NCBI RefSeq assembly: GCF_943913915.1
Contig: NZ_CALUAA010000019.1
Span: 1-16,588, forward strand
Origin: an uncultured Peptoniphilus sp.
GTDB taxonomy: Bacteria > Bacillota > Clostridia > Tissierellales > Peptoniphilaceae
Reading direction: 5' to 3'
DNA: 16,588 nt
Made by a program: the position numbers and the translations under genes. Position 1 is the stretch's first letter. Each line of letters starts with the position of its first letter. Positions 5,354-13,455 of this stretch are shown one piece after another. The notes under the pieces are model-generated. The model was not told where the DNA came from and searched no databases. It saw nothing but the letters and a program-made list of their open reading frames with translations.

Positions 5354-8300
5354 ATGGTACATCCTGTTCAGTACGGTAAACGGGAGAGAATGAGCTATTC
5401 CAGAATCGACGATGTTTTGGAGATACCGAATCTGTTAGGCGTTCAGACAGATTCTTTTCAGTGGCTCATCGATGACGGTCTGGAAGAGGTGTTTCGAGAC
5501 ATTTCGCCGATCGAAGACTTTGCGGGGAATTTAATCCTCGAGTTTGTCGATTACTATGTTTCAGAGGAAAAAAAGTACGACTTTGAAGAAGCCAAGGAAA
5601 AAGATACAAACTACTCGGCGCCGCTAAAGGTAAAGGTACGGTTAATTAACACTGAAACCGGCGAAGTAAAAGAGCAGGAAGTCTTTATGGGTGACCTACC
5701 GCTTATGAGCGATACGGGTACTTTCGTCATTAACGGTGCGGAACGTGTCGTTGTAAGTCAGCTGGTTCGCTCACCCGGAGCTTATTATAAAGAAGAGTTT
5801 GACAAAACCGGTAAGAGATTATACTCCTCCACGCTTATTCCCAATCGCGGGGCATGGCTCGAGTTCGAAACCGACGCACAAGGTGTGGTCAATGTACGCA
5901 TCGACCGCACGCGTAAAATTCCCATCACCATTTTACTTCGCGCCATCGGCGTAGAATCGAATTTGGAAATCACCCGTCTGATGGGTGAATCGGAAGAACT
6001 GCTTAAAGTTTTTGAAAAAGATCAAACCAGTAATAAAGAAGAAGCTCTCCTTGAAATTTATAAGAAATTACGTCCCGGGGAGCCGCCGACCATTGAAAGT
6101 GCACAATCCTTATTCGAAAATATGTTTTTCGATGCACGCCGCTACGATATGGCGAAAGTGGGTCGCTATAAATTCAATAAAAAACTTGCCCTTCGTGAAC
6201 GGTTGCAAAATCAAATTTTAGCAGAAGATGTAATTGACGGGGAAACCGGCGAAATCATGGGAAAGGCCGGCGATCGCGTAAGTCGCGAAGAGGCCATCGC
6301 CATTGAAAATGCGGGTATCAATCGCGTTGAAGTCTTAATCGAAGACCCCGATGAATTGGGCGAAGACAAAAAGGTCGTCTTAATCGGCAATAATTTCGTG
6401 GACACGGAATCTTTAGATCTCGATATCGACTTTGAAGCTTTAGGTTTTAAAGAAAAGATTTACCTGCCTCGCTTACAGGAGCTTCTCGAAGAATACGAAG
6501 GAGAAGAGCTTTTAGCGCGCATTAAATTACATTATAAAGAACTCACACCGAAGCATATTTTAGTGGACGATATTTTAGCCGCTGTAAACTATGAGTTCAA
6601 TCTCTTCTACGGCATCGGCAAAACCGACGACATCGACCACTTAGGCAATCGCCGCATTCGTTCTGTAGGAGAACTTCTGCAAAATCAATTCAGAATCGGC
6701 TTAACCCGAATGGAACGTGTTATTCGCGAGCGTATGGCGGTTCAAGATCCTGACGGCGCTACGCCTCAATCTCTCATTAATATTCGCCCGGTAACGGCGG
6801 CTATTAAGGAGTTCTTCGGTTCCTCTCAATTGTCTCAATTTATGGACCAAAACAATCCCTTGTCCGAGCTTACACACAAACGTCGTCTCTCAGCTCTCGG
6901 TCCCGGCGGGTTGTCGAGAGATCGCGCCGGCATGGAAGTTCGTGACGTGCATAACTCGCACTACGGACGTATGTGTCCTATTGAGACACCGGAAGGTCCG
7001 AACATCGGTCTGATCACCTCTCTTACCACTTTTGCCCGCATCAACGAATACGGCTTTATTGAAGCCCCTTATCGCAAGGTTGTCAAAGGGGAAGGACAGG
7101 TAACCGATCAAATCGAATACATCACCGCCGATGTGGAGGATGAGAACATCATCGCTCAGGCAGATGAGAAGCTCGATGAAAACGGACACTTCATCAACAA
7201 TCGGGTTATCGCCCGTGGTTATGGCGGCGCCGTCGACGTTTACAAACGGGAAGACATCAGCTACATGGATGTTTCGCCGCAACAAATTGTCGCCGTCGGT
7301 ACCAGCATGATTCCCTTCTTGGAAAATGACGACGCGAACCGTGCGCTTATGGGATCGAATATGCAGCGTCAAGCGGTACCCTTACTGAAAACCGAAGCAC
7401 CTATTGTCGCAACGGGAATCGAGTACAAAGCGGCAAGAGACTCGGGAGTCTGCGTCATTGCCACAGAAGACGGTACGGTCTCCAAGGTGAGTAGCAATCG
7501 CATCGTCCTCACGCCTGAAAGCGGAAAGAACGATATCGAATACCGTCTCCATAAATTCGAAAAAGCGAACCAAGGCACCACCATCAATCAACGTCCCATA
7601 GTAGAAGAGGGACAAAAGGTTAAACGCGGCGAAGTTATCGCCGACGGACCTTCTACCGATCTCGGTGAAATGGCCTTAGGTAAAAATATATTAATCGCCT
7701 TCATGAACTGGGAAGGCTACAACTACGAGGATGCGATGCTCATCAACGAAGAGCTCGTTATCGATGACGTTTTAACTTCACTACACATTGAAGAATACGA
7801 ATCGGAAGCCCGCGACACGAAACTGGGGCCTGAAGAAATTACAAGGGACATTTCAAACGTAGGCGACGAAATGTTGAAGGACTTAGACGAGCGCGGCATT
7901 ATTCGCGTCGGTGCGGAAGTAAACCCCGGCGATATTTTAGTCGGTAAAGTAACGCCCAAAGGTGAAACTGAACTATCTGCAGAAGAGAGACTTCTGCGCG
8001 CCATCTTCGGTGAAAAAGCAAGAGAAGTGCGGGATACCTCTCTGCGCTTACCTCACGGGGAAGCAGGTATCGTAGTCGATGTCAAGGTGTTCAGTCGAGC
8101 AGAAGGCGACGAGTTGCCGCCCGGTGTGAACGAAATGGTTCGTGTCTTTATTGCCACGAAACGTAAGATTCAAGTAGGCGATAAGATGTGCGGTCGTCAC
8201 GGGAACAAGGGGGTTATTTCGAGAGTTCTTCCGAAAGAAGATATGCCCTATATGCCCGACGGACGTCCCATTCAAATCGTACTGAATCCCCTAGGCGTAC

Positions 8301-9061
8301 CTTCTCGTATGAACCTGGGTCAGGTTCTCGAAGTGCACTTGGGCTTGGCGGCCAAAAAATTGGGCTGGCACGTAGCTACTCCCGTATTTGACGGTGCCAA
8401 CGAGCAAGATATTTTCGACACTCTTGAAGAGGCAGGCTATTCCGCCGACGGCAAGGTACAGCTCCGCGACGGAAGAACCGGCGAAGATTTCGATCACCCG
8501 GTTACTGTAGGCTATATGTACATGCTTAAGCTTCACCACTTGGTCGATGAAAAAATCCACTCCCGTTCTACAGGTCCTTATTCCTTAGTAACCCAACAAC
8601 CTCTCGGCGGCCGCGCCCAATTCGGCGGTCAACGTTTCGGAGAGATGGAGGTTTGGGCTCTTGAGGCATATGGTGCGAGCCATACTCTTCAAGAAATGCT
8701 GACAGTAAAATCTGACGATATTGTAGGCCGCGTTAAGACTTACGAAGCCATCGTCAAGGGTGAAAACATTCCTCAACCGGGTATTCCTGAATCCTTTAAG
8801 GTTCTTATTAAAGAGCTCGAAGCCTTGGCTTTGGAAATTCAAGTACTGGATGAGGACGAAAACTTAGTTGATCTTTCCACCGATGATGAAGATTTAAATC
8901 ACTTAGACAGCATGGACGGTAAGATTGAGGGAGAAGATGCGGGAGAGCTGATCGAAGGCAAGAGCAGTGTCAATGTGCTCGCGGGAATTAAGAAAATTTC
9001 CGGAGATGAAATTCCGCAAGGCTTTACGCAAGATAAAGACGAAGAGGAAGACGACGAGTAA
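5354..9061 (+). CDS. rpoB: DNA-directed RNA polymerase beta subunit
   Basis: A 1235-residue catalytic subunit of RNA polymerase, a normal clostridial length. The N-terminus MVHPVQYGKRERMSYS is typical of clostridial RpoB. The rifampicin-binding region lies at about 487-520. Residues equivalent to E. coli Gln513, Asp516, His526, Ser531 and Leu533 are Gln495, Asp498, His508, Ser513 and Leu515, all in the sensitive state. Further landmarks are GRMCPIETPEGPNIGL, the GDKMCGRHGNKGV segment and the C-terminal GGRAQFGGQRFGEMEVWALEA region, all intact. The C-terminus ends in an acidic tail. The ATG follows AGGGGTGAGG at good spacing. rpoC follows after 47 bases with no terminator. Unusually, the upstream neighbour is a vanW-like gene rather than rplL. 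Confidence 0.98.
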   Translation: MVHPVQYGKRERMSYSRIDDVLEIPNLLGVQTDSFQWLIDDGLEEVFRDISPIEDFAGNLILEFVDYYVSEEKKYDFEEAKEKDTNYSAPLKVKVRLINTETGEVKEQEVFMGDLPLMSDTGTFVINGAERVVVSQLVRSPGAYYKEEFDKTGKRLYSSTLIPNRGAWLEFETDAQGVVNVRIDRTRKIPITILLRAIGVESNLEITRLMGESEELLKVFEKDQTSNKEEALLEIYKKLRPGEPPTIESAQSLFENMFFDARRYDMAKVGRYKFNKKLALRERLQNQILAEDVIDGETGEIMGKAGDRVSREEAIAIENAGINRVEVLIEDPDELGEDKKVVLIGNNFVDTESLDLDIDFEALGFKEKIYLPRLQELLEEYEGEELLARIKLHYKELTPKHILVDDILAAVNYEFNLFYGIGKTDDIDHLGNRRIRSVGELLQNQFRIGLTRMERVIRERMAVQDPDGATPQSLINIRPVTAAIKEFFGSSQLSQFMDQNNPLSELTHKRRLSALGPGGLSRDRAGMEVRDVHNSHYGRMCPIETPEGPNIGLITSLTTFARINEYGFIEAPYRKVVKGEGQVTDQIEYITADVEDENIIAQADEKLDENGHFINNRVIARGYGGAVDVYKREDISYMDVSPQQIVAVGTSMIPFLENDDANRALMGSNMQRQAVPLLKTEAPIVATGIEYKAARDSGVCVIATEDGTVSKVSSNRIVLTPESGKNDIEYRLHKFEKANQGTTINQRPIVEEGQKVKRGEVIADGPSTDLGEMALGKNILIAFMNWEGYNYEDAMLINEELVIDDVLTSLHIEEYESEARDTKLGPEEITRDISNVGDEMLKDLDERGIIRVGAEVNPGDILVGKVTPKGETELSAEERLLRAIFGEKAREVRDTSLRLPHGEAGIVVDVKVFSRAEGDELPPGVNEMVRVFIATKRKIQVGDKMCGRHGNKGVISRVLPKEDMPYMPDGRPIQIVLNPLGVPSRMNLGQVLEVHLGLAAKKLGWHVATPVFDGANEQDIFDTLEEAGYSADGKVQLRDGRTGEDFDHPVTVGYMYMLKLHHLVDEKIHSRSTGPYSLVTQQPLGGRAQFGGQRFGEMEVWALEAYGASHTLQEMLTVKSDDIVGRVKTYEAIVKGENIPQPGIPESFKVLIKELEALALEIQVLDEDENLVDLSTDDEDLNHLDSMDGKIEGEDAGELIEGKSSVNVLAGIKKISGDEIPQGFTQDKDEEEDDE

Positions 9062-9093
9062 TTCTTCAGAACGTAGTTCAGACTATATAAAGA

Positions 9094-9110
9094 AAGGAGT
9101 CATGCTCCTT
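9094..9110 (+). promoter_or_regulatory. Hairpin enclosing the rpoC ribosome binding site and start codon
   Basis: AAGGAG (9094-9099) and CTCCTT (9105-9110) are perfect inverted repeats with a TCATG loop. The left arm is the rpoC Shine-Dalgarno sequence, and the right arm ends in the first two bases of the TTG start codon (9109-9111). In RNA this would hide the whole initiation site in a 6-bp, half-GC stem. Its role (coupling to rpoB translation or feedback) is inference. Confidence 0.65.
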
Positions 9111-12100
9111 GAGCAGAAACGAATTATTTCATTCAATTAAAATCGGTTTAGCATCCTCTGAAAAGATCAGATCCTGGTCCTACGGCGAGGTAAAGAAACC
9201 GGAAACCATTAACTACAGAACGCTAAAGCCTGAAAAAGAAGGTCTTTTCTGTGAAAAGATCTTCGGCCCTACAAAAGACTGGGAGTGTTCTTGCGGAAAA
9301 TACAAACGCCTTCGCTATAAAGGGGTCGTGTGCGAAAAATGTGGCGTAGAAGTAACAAAATCCAAAGTGCGTAGAGAGCGTATGGGCCATATTGAACTTG
9401 CCGCTCCCGTATCCCATATTTGGTACTTTAAAGGTATCCCATCGCGCATGGGTCTGATTTTAGATGTAAGCCCTCGTGCGCTGGAAAAAGTGCTGTACTT
9501 TGCATCTTACATCGTCACGCACGTAGATGAAGATGTATCTGAAATCTACGAAAAGCAACTGTTAAGCGAAACGGAATACCGCGAATTCAAACGTGATTAC
9601 GGCAATAAATTTGAAGCGAAAATGGGTGCTGAAGCCATCCGCGACATTTTACGCAAAGTGGACTTGGATCAAATTGCAAAAGAACTTCGCGATCAATTGG
9701 AAGATGCCAGCGGCCAAAAACGCGTGCGCATCACCCGCAGACTTGAAGTTGTAGAGGCCTTCAGAACCTCCGGCAACAAATGCGAATGGATGATTTTAGA
9801 TTGTATCCCCGTTATTCCGCCGGAACTGCGCCCCATGGTACAACTGGACGGCGGACGCTTTGCGACAAGTGATTTAAACGATCTTTACAGACGAGTTATT
9901 AATCGCAACAATCGTCTCCGTAAATTAATGGATATCGGCGCACCGGAAATCATCGTACGTAACGAAAAGCGCATGTTGCAAGAATCCGTTGACGCCTTAA
10001 TCGACAACGGTCGCCGCGGACGCCCCGTTACAGGCGCCGGCAATCGTCCCTTAAAGAGTTTGTCGGAAATGCTTAAAGGTAAGCAAGGTCGTTTCCGTCA
10101 GAACCTCTTAGGGAAACGTGTTGACTATTCCGGACGTTCTGTAATCGTCGTCGGTCCTTCCCTTAAGTTCTATCAATGCGGTCTTCCGAGAAATATGGCA
10201 TTGGAGCTCTTCAAGCCTTTCGTTATGCGCGAACTCGTAGAGCGTGAACTTGCTCATAATATTAAGAGTGCGAAACGCATGGTGGAAAGAGTACGCCCCG
10301 AAGTTTGGGATGTGCTCGAAGAAGTTATTAAAGATCACCCGGTGCTTTTAAACCGTGCGCCTACTCTTCACCGTTTGGGAATTCAAGCTTTTGAGCCGGT
10401 GCTCGTAGAAGGTAAGGCTATTAAACTGCACCCCCTCGCCTGTACAGCTTACAATGCCGACTTCGACGGGGACCAAATGGCGGTCCACTTGCCCCTGTCC
10501 ACGGAAGCACAGGCGGAAGCGCGTCTCTTAATGCTTTCTACCAACAACATCTTGGCGCTAAAAGACGGTAAGCCTATTACGACGCCGTCTCAAGATATGG
10601 TGCTCGGTATGTACTATCTCACCCTTGACCGCAAAGACAGTGTCAAGGGCGACGGCATGACCTTTATGGATACGAAGGAAATGATGCACGCCTACGAGAG
10701 CGGCTGGGTTCATTTACATTCCCATGTTAAGGTACGCCGCTTAAAAGACGAGGACGATAAGCGCGGAAAGATTGTCGAAAGTACGGTAGGGCGCTTCCTT
10801 ATTAACGAAGTGATCCCTCAAGACTTAGGTTTTGTCGATCGCAAGGAAGATCCCTACAGCTTGGAAATTGATCGCGTCATCGATAAGAAGCTTTTAGGTA
10901 AAATCATCGATCGTTGCTATAAATTGCACGACAACTTGGAAACTGCGGAATTCCTCGATAAGGTAAAGAGCCTAGGCTACCACTACTCCACAATCGGCGC
11001 CATGTCCATTTCAATGGGAGACGTTGAGATTCCTGTTGAGAAACCGGAGATCCTCGAACAGGCGGAAGCCGATGTAGAAAAATACGAAAAGGCATATAGA
11101 AAAGGTCTGATCAGTGATGAGGAACGCTACGAACACGTTATCGACATTTGGAACGAAGCGACCGATCACTTGACAAATAAAGTTATGGACGGTTTCGGCG
11201 CGTTGAATAATATCTATATCTTTGCCGATTCCGGAGCTCGTGGTTCGAAAAACCAAATCCGTCAGCTCGCCGGTATGCGTGGGTTGATGGCATCGCCTTC
11301 CGGGCGCACCATCGAAGTACCCATTACCTCAAACTTCCGGGAAGGTCTGGACGTATTGGAATTCTTTATGTCCACTCACGGTTCTCGTAAAGGTTTGGCG
11401 GATACAGCTCTTCGTACGGCGGACTCGGGTTATTTGACCCGTCGTCTCGTCGATGTTTCCCAACAAGTAACGGTTACGGAAAGAGACTGCGGCACGGAAA
11501 ACTATATCGTGGCCAAAGCCTTTAAAGACGGCCGGGAAATGATCGAAGAATTACACGATCGTATTGAAGGCCGCACATCTTATGAAGATATTCGCCACCC
11601 TGAAACCGACGAACTCATCGTCGAGGCAGGTGAAATGATTAACGGTAATGCGGCCGATGCGATTACAGAAGCGGGTATCGAAGAAGTAAAGATCCGTTCC
11701 GTATTAGGCTGCCACTCCGAACACGGCGTCTGCGCTAAATGCTACGGCCAAAACCTGGCCACGGGACGTCCCGTAGGTATCGGTGAGGCTGTCGGCGTTA
11801 TCGCCGCCCAATCCATCGGTGAGCCGGGTACACAACTTACCATGCGTACCTTCCACACCGGCGGTGTTGCAGCAGCTGCAGATATCACCCAAGGTTTGCC
11901 TCGTGTCGAGGAACTTTTCGAAGTACGTAAACCGAAAGGTCTTGCCATTATTTCTGAAATCGACGGTACCGTGGACATTCGTGAAACTGCGAAGAAGCGC
12001 GAAATCGTCGTGACAGGCGAAGACGGTGCAAGTGAGGTATATAATGTGGTCTACGGCGCGCGCATCCGCGTAAAACCCGGCGATCATGTTGAAAAAGGCG

Positions 12101-12648
12101 ACGAACTCACACAAGGTTCTGTCTATCCCCAAGACTTGTTACGTGTAAAGGGCGCCACCGGCGTTCAAGAATACATCGTAAAAGAAGTACAAAGAGTTTA
12201 CCGTCTGCAAGGGGTAGACATTGACGATAAGCACATTGAGGTTATCGTGAGACAAATGATGTCGAAAGTGCGCGTGGAAGAGGCCGGGGACACGAACCTC
12301 TTGCCGGGCAGCATGGTAACGAAAATTGAATTTGAACATGCCAATAAAGCGGCGGAAGCCGAAGGTTTACAAGAGGCGACGGCGAGCCCGACGCTCCTCG
12401 GTATAACCAAAGCGTCCCTCGCTACAGATTCCTTCCTATCGGCAGCTTCTTTCCAAGAAACCACCCGTGTCTTAACCGATGCGGCTATTGAAGGAAAGCA
12501 AGATTATCTCGAAGGATTGAAAGAAAATATTATTATCGGTCAGCTTATTCCCGCCGGTACGGGTGTGCGCCAAAACGGCACAGTCTACTGGGAAGAAGAG
12601 GATCAGAGAAAAGAAAATCTCGATATCTTGGAAGGTATGAACGCATAA
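9109..12648 (+). CDS. rpoC: DNA-directed RNA polymerase beta' subunit
   Basis: A 1179-residue subunit holding the RNA polymerase active site. The N-terminal zinc ribbon uses Cys60, 62, 75 and 78 (CSCGKYKRLRYKGVVCEKC). The catalytic NADFDGDQMAVH starts at residue 449, with Mg-binding Asp451, 453 and 455. A second zinc site uses Cys794, 868, 875 and 878. The GEPGTQLTMRTFHTGG segment of the trigger-loop/bridge-helix neighbourhood follows. The start is TTG at 9109: AAAGGAG (9093-9099) lies 9 bases upstream, and the N-terminus fits family alignments as I recall them (IGLASSEKIRSWSYGEVKKP). The nearer ATG at 9102 is out of frame and opens only 12 codons. The gene ends just before a strong terminator, closing the rpoBC operon. 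Confidence 0.97.
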   Translation: MSRNELFHSIKIGLASSEKIRSWSYGEVKKPETINYRTLKPEKEGLFCEKIFGPTKDWECSCGKYKRLRYKGVVCEKCGVEVTKSKVRRERMGHIELAAPVSHIWYFKGIPSRMGLILDVSPRALEKVLYFASYIVTHVDEDVSEIYEKQLLSETEYREFKRDYGNKFEAKMGAEAIRDILRKVDLDQIAKELRDQLEDASGQKRVRITRRLEVVEAFRTSGNKCEWMILDCIPVIPPELRPMVQLDGGRFATSDLNDLYRRVINRNNRLRKLMDIGAPEIIVRNEKRMLQESVDALIDNGRRGRPVTGAGNRPLKSLSEMLKGKQGRFRQNLLGKRVDYSGRSVIVVGPSLKFYQCGLPRNMALELFKPFVMRELVERELAHNIKSAKRMVERVRPEVWDVLEEVIKDHPVLLNRAPTLHRLGIQAFEPVLVEGKAIKLHPLACTAYNADFDGDQMAVHLPLSTEAQAEARLLMLSTNNILALKDGKPITTPSQDMVLGMYYLTLDRKDSVKGDGMTFMDTKEMMHAYESGWVHLHSHVKVRRLKDEDDKRGKIVESTVGRFLINEVIPQDLGFVDRKEDPYSLEIDRVIDKKLLGKIIDRCYKLHDNLETAEFLDKVKSLGYHYSTIGAMSISMGDVEIPVEKPEILEQAEADVEKYEKAYRKGLISDEERYEHVIDIWNEATDHLTNKVMDGFGALNNIYIFADSGARGSKNQIRQLAGMRGLMASPSGRTIEVPITSNFREGLDVLEFFMSTHGSRKGLADTALRTADSGYLTRRLVDVSQQVTVTERDCGTENYIVAKAFKDGREMIEELHDRIEGRTSYEDIRHPETDELIVEAGEMINGNAADAITEAGIEEVKIRSVLGCHSEHGVCAKCYGQNLATGRPVGIGEAVGVIAAQSIGEPGTQLTMRTFHTGGVAAAADITQGLPRVEELFEVRKPKGLAIISEIDGTVDIRETAKKREIVVTGEDGASEVYNVVYGARIRVKPGDHVEKGDELTQGSVYPQDLLRVKGATGVQEYIVKEVQRVYRLQGVDIDDKHIEVIVRQMMSKVRVEEAGDTNLLPGSMVTKIEFEHANKAAEAEGLQEATASPTLLGITKASLATDSFLSAASFQETTRVLTDAAIEGKQDYLEGLKENIIIGQLIPAGTGVRQNGTVYWEEEDQRKENLDILEGMNA

Positions 12649-12650
12649 TA

Positions 12651-12685
12651 AAAAAGAGACCTCACAAATAGGAGGTCTCTTTTTT
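12651..12685 (+). terminator. Rho-independent terminator of rpoBC
   Basis: Two bases after the rpoC stop, AAAAAGAGACCTC (12651-12663) pairs perfectly with GAGGTCTCTTTTT (12672-12684) around an 8-base loop, ending in a run of six T (12680-12685). The A-tract on the left arm makes it potentially bidirectional, although no minus-strand gene is nearby. Confidence 0.95.
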
Positions 12686-12686
12686 A

Positions 12687-12715
12687 TTGACAAAACAAAT
12701 TGTAAAGCCTATTAT
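12687..12715 (+). promoter_or_regulatory. bioY promoter
   Basis: A consensus TTGACA (12687-12692), a 17-base spacer and TATTAT (12710-12715) form one of the best sigma-A promoters in the window. The -35 starts one base after the T-tract of the rpoC terminator. The predicted start site is near 12722, inside the palindromic operator. Confidence 0.8.
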
Positions 12716-12734
12716 TTACAATAACAATGTAAAT
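12700..12734 (+). promoter_or_regulatory. Palindromic operator over the bioY promoter
   Basis: TTGTAAA (12700-12706) and TTTACAA (12715-12721) form a perfect 7-bp inverted repeat with an 8-base spacer centred on the -10 box. ATTTACA (12714-12720) also pairs with TGTAAAT (12728-12734) across 7 bases, so three half-sites lie at regular 14-15-base intervals. The location is ideal for repression. The TTGTAAA half-site resembles BirA biotin-operator half-sites (TTGTAAAC or TTGTTAAC), but BirA sites usually have spacers of about 14-16 bases, so the regulator is uncertain. Confidence 0.65.
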
Positions 12735-12747
12735 AAGGAGGCTTCAC

Positions 12748-13287
12748 ATGAAGACAAAACAGATGACCATTATGGCGTTATACCTTGCCATAATTATTGT
12801 TAGCGGCTTGTTTGCCATTCCCACACCGATCGGTATTCCTATTGTTTTACAGAATATGGTTTGCGCATTAGGTGGCGCTCTTCTCGGTAAAAAACACGGA
12901 ACTCTTACGGTGCTCGTCTTTATTCTTTGTATTATTATCGGCTTACCGGTGTTGCCCGGAGGAAGGGGAGGCGCTGCAGTTTTCGCAGGAGCCACAGGCT
13001 CATTTTTCATCGGCTACGTTTTATCACCTTACTTAATCGGTCTCGCCATTGAGAAGTGTCATCCGAAAAATTATCTGCACTATTTTATAATCTTTTGGCT
13101 CTTCGGTGCACTTTTTATTAATCTGACGGGAATTCCCAGCTTGAGCTATCACAGCGGCGGTGTCTCCGTCGCATTAAAGTCGATTTTAGGCTTTATTCCC
13201 GGCGATACCGTGAAGGCCGTCGCTGTAGCGTGGATTGCTCAAAGGCTGTTAGCTACAGGAAAAGTAAAATCACTGGAAAACTTGTAG
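12748..13287 (+). CDS. bioY: Biotin ECF transporter substrate-binding subunit BioY
   Basis: A 179-residue, strongly hydrophobic S component of energy-coupling-factor transporters that binds biotin in the membrane. About six membrane segments are visible. Family features are the IPTPIGIPIVLQNMV segment at 24-38, LGGALLGKKHGTL at 41-53, the Gly-rich GGRGGAAVFAGATGSFFIGY at 71-90, and IPGDTVKAVAVAWIAQRL at 150-167. Length is normal for a solitary BioY. The energising EcfA/A'/T subunits are not in the window and are presumably shared from elsewhere. The ATG has AAGGAGG six bases upstream. The gene stands alone between the rpoBC terminator and the str leader, with its own promoter and operator, which suggests biotin-responsive control. 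Confidence 0.92.
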   Translation: MKTKQMTIMALYLAIIIVSGLFAIPTPIGIPIVLQNMVCALGGALLGKKHGTLTVLVFILCIIIGLPVLPGGRGGAAVFAGATGSFFIGYVLSPYLIGLAIEKCHPKNYLHYFIIFWLFGALFINLTGIPSLSYHSGGVSVALKSILGFIPGDTVKAVAVAWIAQRLLATGKVKSLENL

Positions 13288-13314
13288 AAAAAAGGCGGAA
13301 ATCCGCTAAAACAC

Positions 13315-13343
13315 TTGAAATCTTCATAATCAGATGGTACAAT
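13315..13343 (+). promoter_or_regulatory. Upstream promoter of the str-operon leader
   Basis: TTGAAA (13315-13320), a 17-base spacer and TACAAT (13338-13343) make a good sigma-A promoter, 28 bases after the bioY stop. Transcription would start near 13350 and meet a terminator hairpin only about 20 bases later. Confidence 0.65.
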
Positions 13344-13368
13344 ACCAGAGTGTAAATCGACTGAACTT

Positions 13369-13396
13369 AAAACTACCCGCTTAACGGGTAGTTTTT
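13369..13396 (+). terminator. Terminator or attenuator ahead of rpsL
   Basis: AAAACTACCCG (13369-13379) pairs perfectly with CGGGTAGTTTT (13385-13395) around CTTAA, followed by a T-tract ending at 13396. It may end bioY transcripts. It also lies just downstream of a good promoter and 59 bases before rpsL, so it could attenuate the str operon. AAATCG (13354-13359) and CGATTT (13409-13414) flank it and are complementary, so read-through RNA could form an outer stem around the hairpin. Confidence 0.85.
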
Positions 13397-13402
13397 CATG
13401 AG

Positions 13403-13431
13403 TTTAAACGATTTGTGCTGTTAGTCATAAT
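13403..13431 (+). promoter_or_regulatory. Possible second rpsL promoter, after the terminator
   Basis: TTTAAA (13403-13408), a 17-base spacer and CATAAT (13426-13431) match four and five of six consensus bases. The start would fall near 13438, just 3 bases before the rpsL SD (AAGGAGG, 13441-13447), leaving a very short leader. If used, it bypasses the upstream terminator. Confidence 0.45.
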
Positions 13432-13455
13432 TCTAAATAAAAGGAGGTGCACTAA

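Noticed and set aside
5208..5393. TTG-initiated 61-codon frame in the rpoB leader as a leader peptide
   Set aside because: No SD, start directly after the -10 box, and the end runs into rpoB in another frame. It is better read as untranslated leader.
6812..6900. Rifampicin or streptomycin resistance changes in rpoB or rpsL
   Set aside because: All classical resistance positions that I could map (RpoB Gln495, Asp498, His508, Ser513, Leu515; RpsL Lys56, Lys57, Lys101) carry the sensitive residue.
6890..7372. Long minus-strand reading frame opposite rpoB (160 codons)
   Set aside because: It lies wholly antisense to a conserved rpoB segment, has no convincing SD, and its protein has no recognisable domain; such frames follow from codon bias of the sense gene.
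9102..9140. ATG at 9102 opening a 12-codon frame before rpoC
   Set aside because: It is only 2 bases from the SD and out of frame with rpoC. The TTG at 9109 has correct spacing and yields the conserved N-terminus.
13288..13307. Hairpin GCGGA-AA-TCCGC just after bioY as its terminator
   Set aside because: The stem has five pairs with a two-base loop and no T-tract on the plus strand. Its T-tract is on the minus strand, where no gene needs a terminator.
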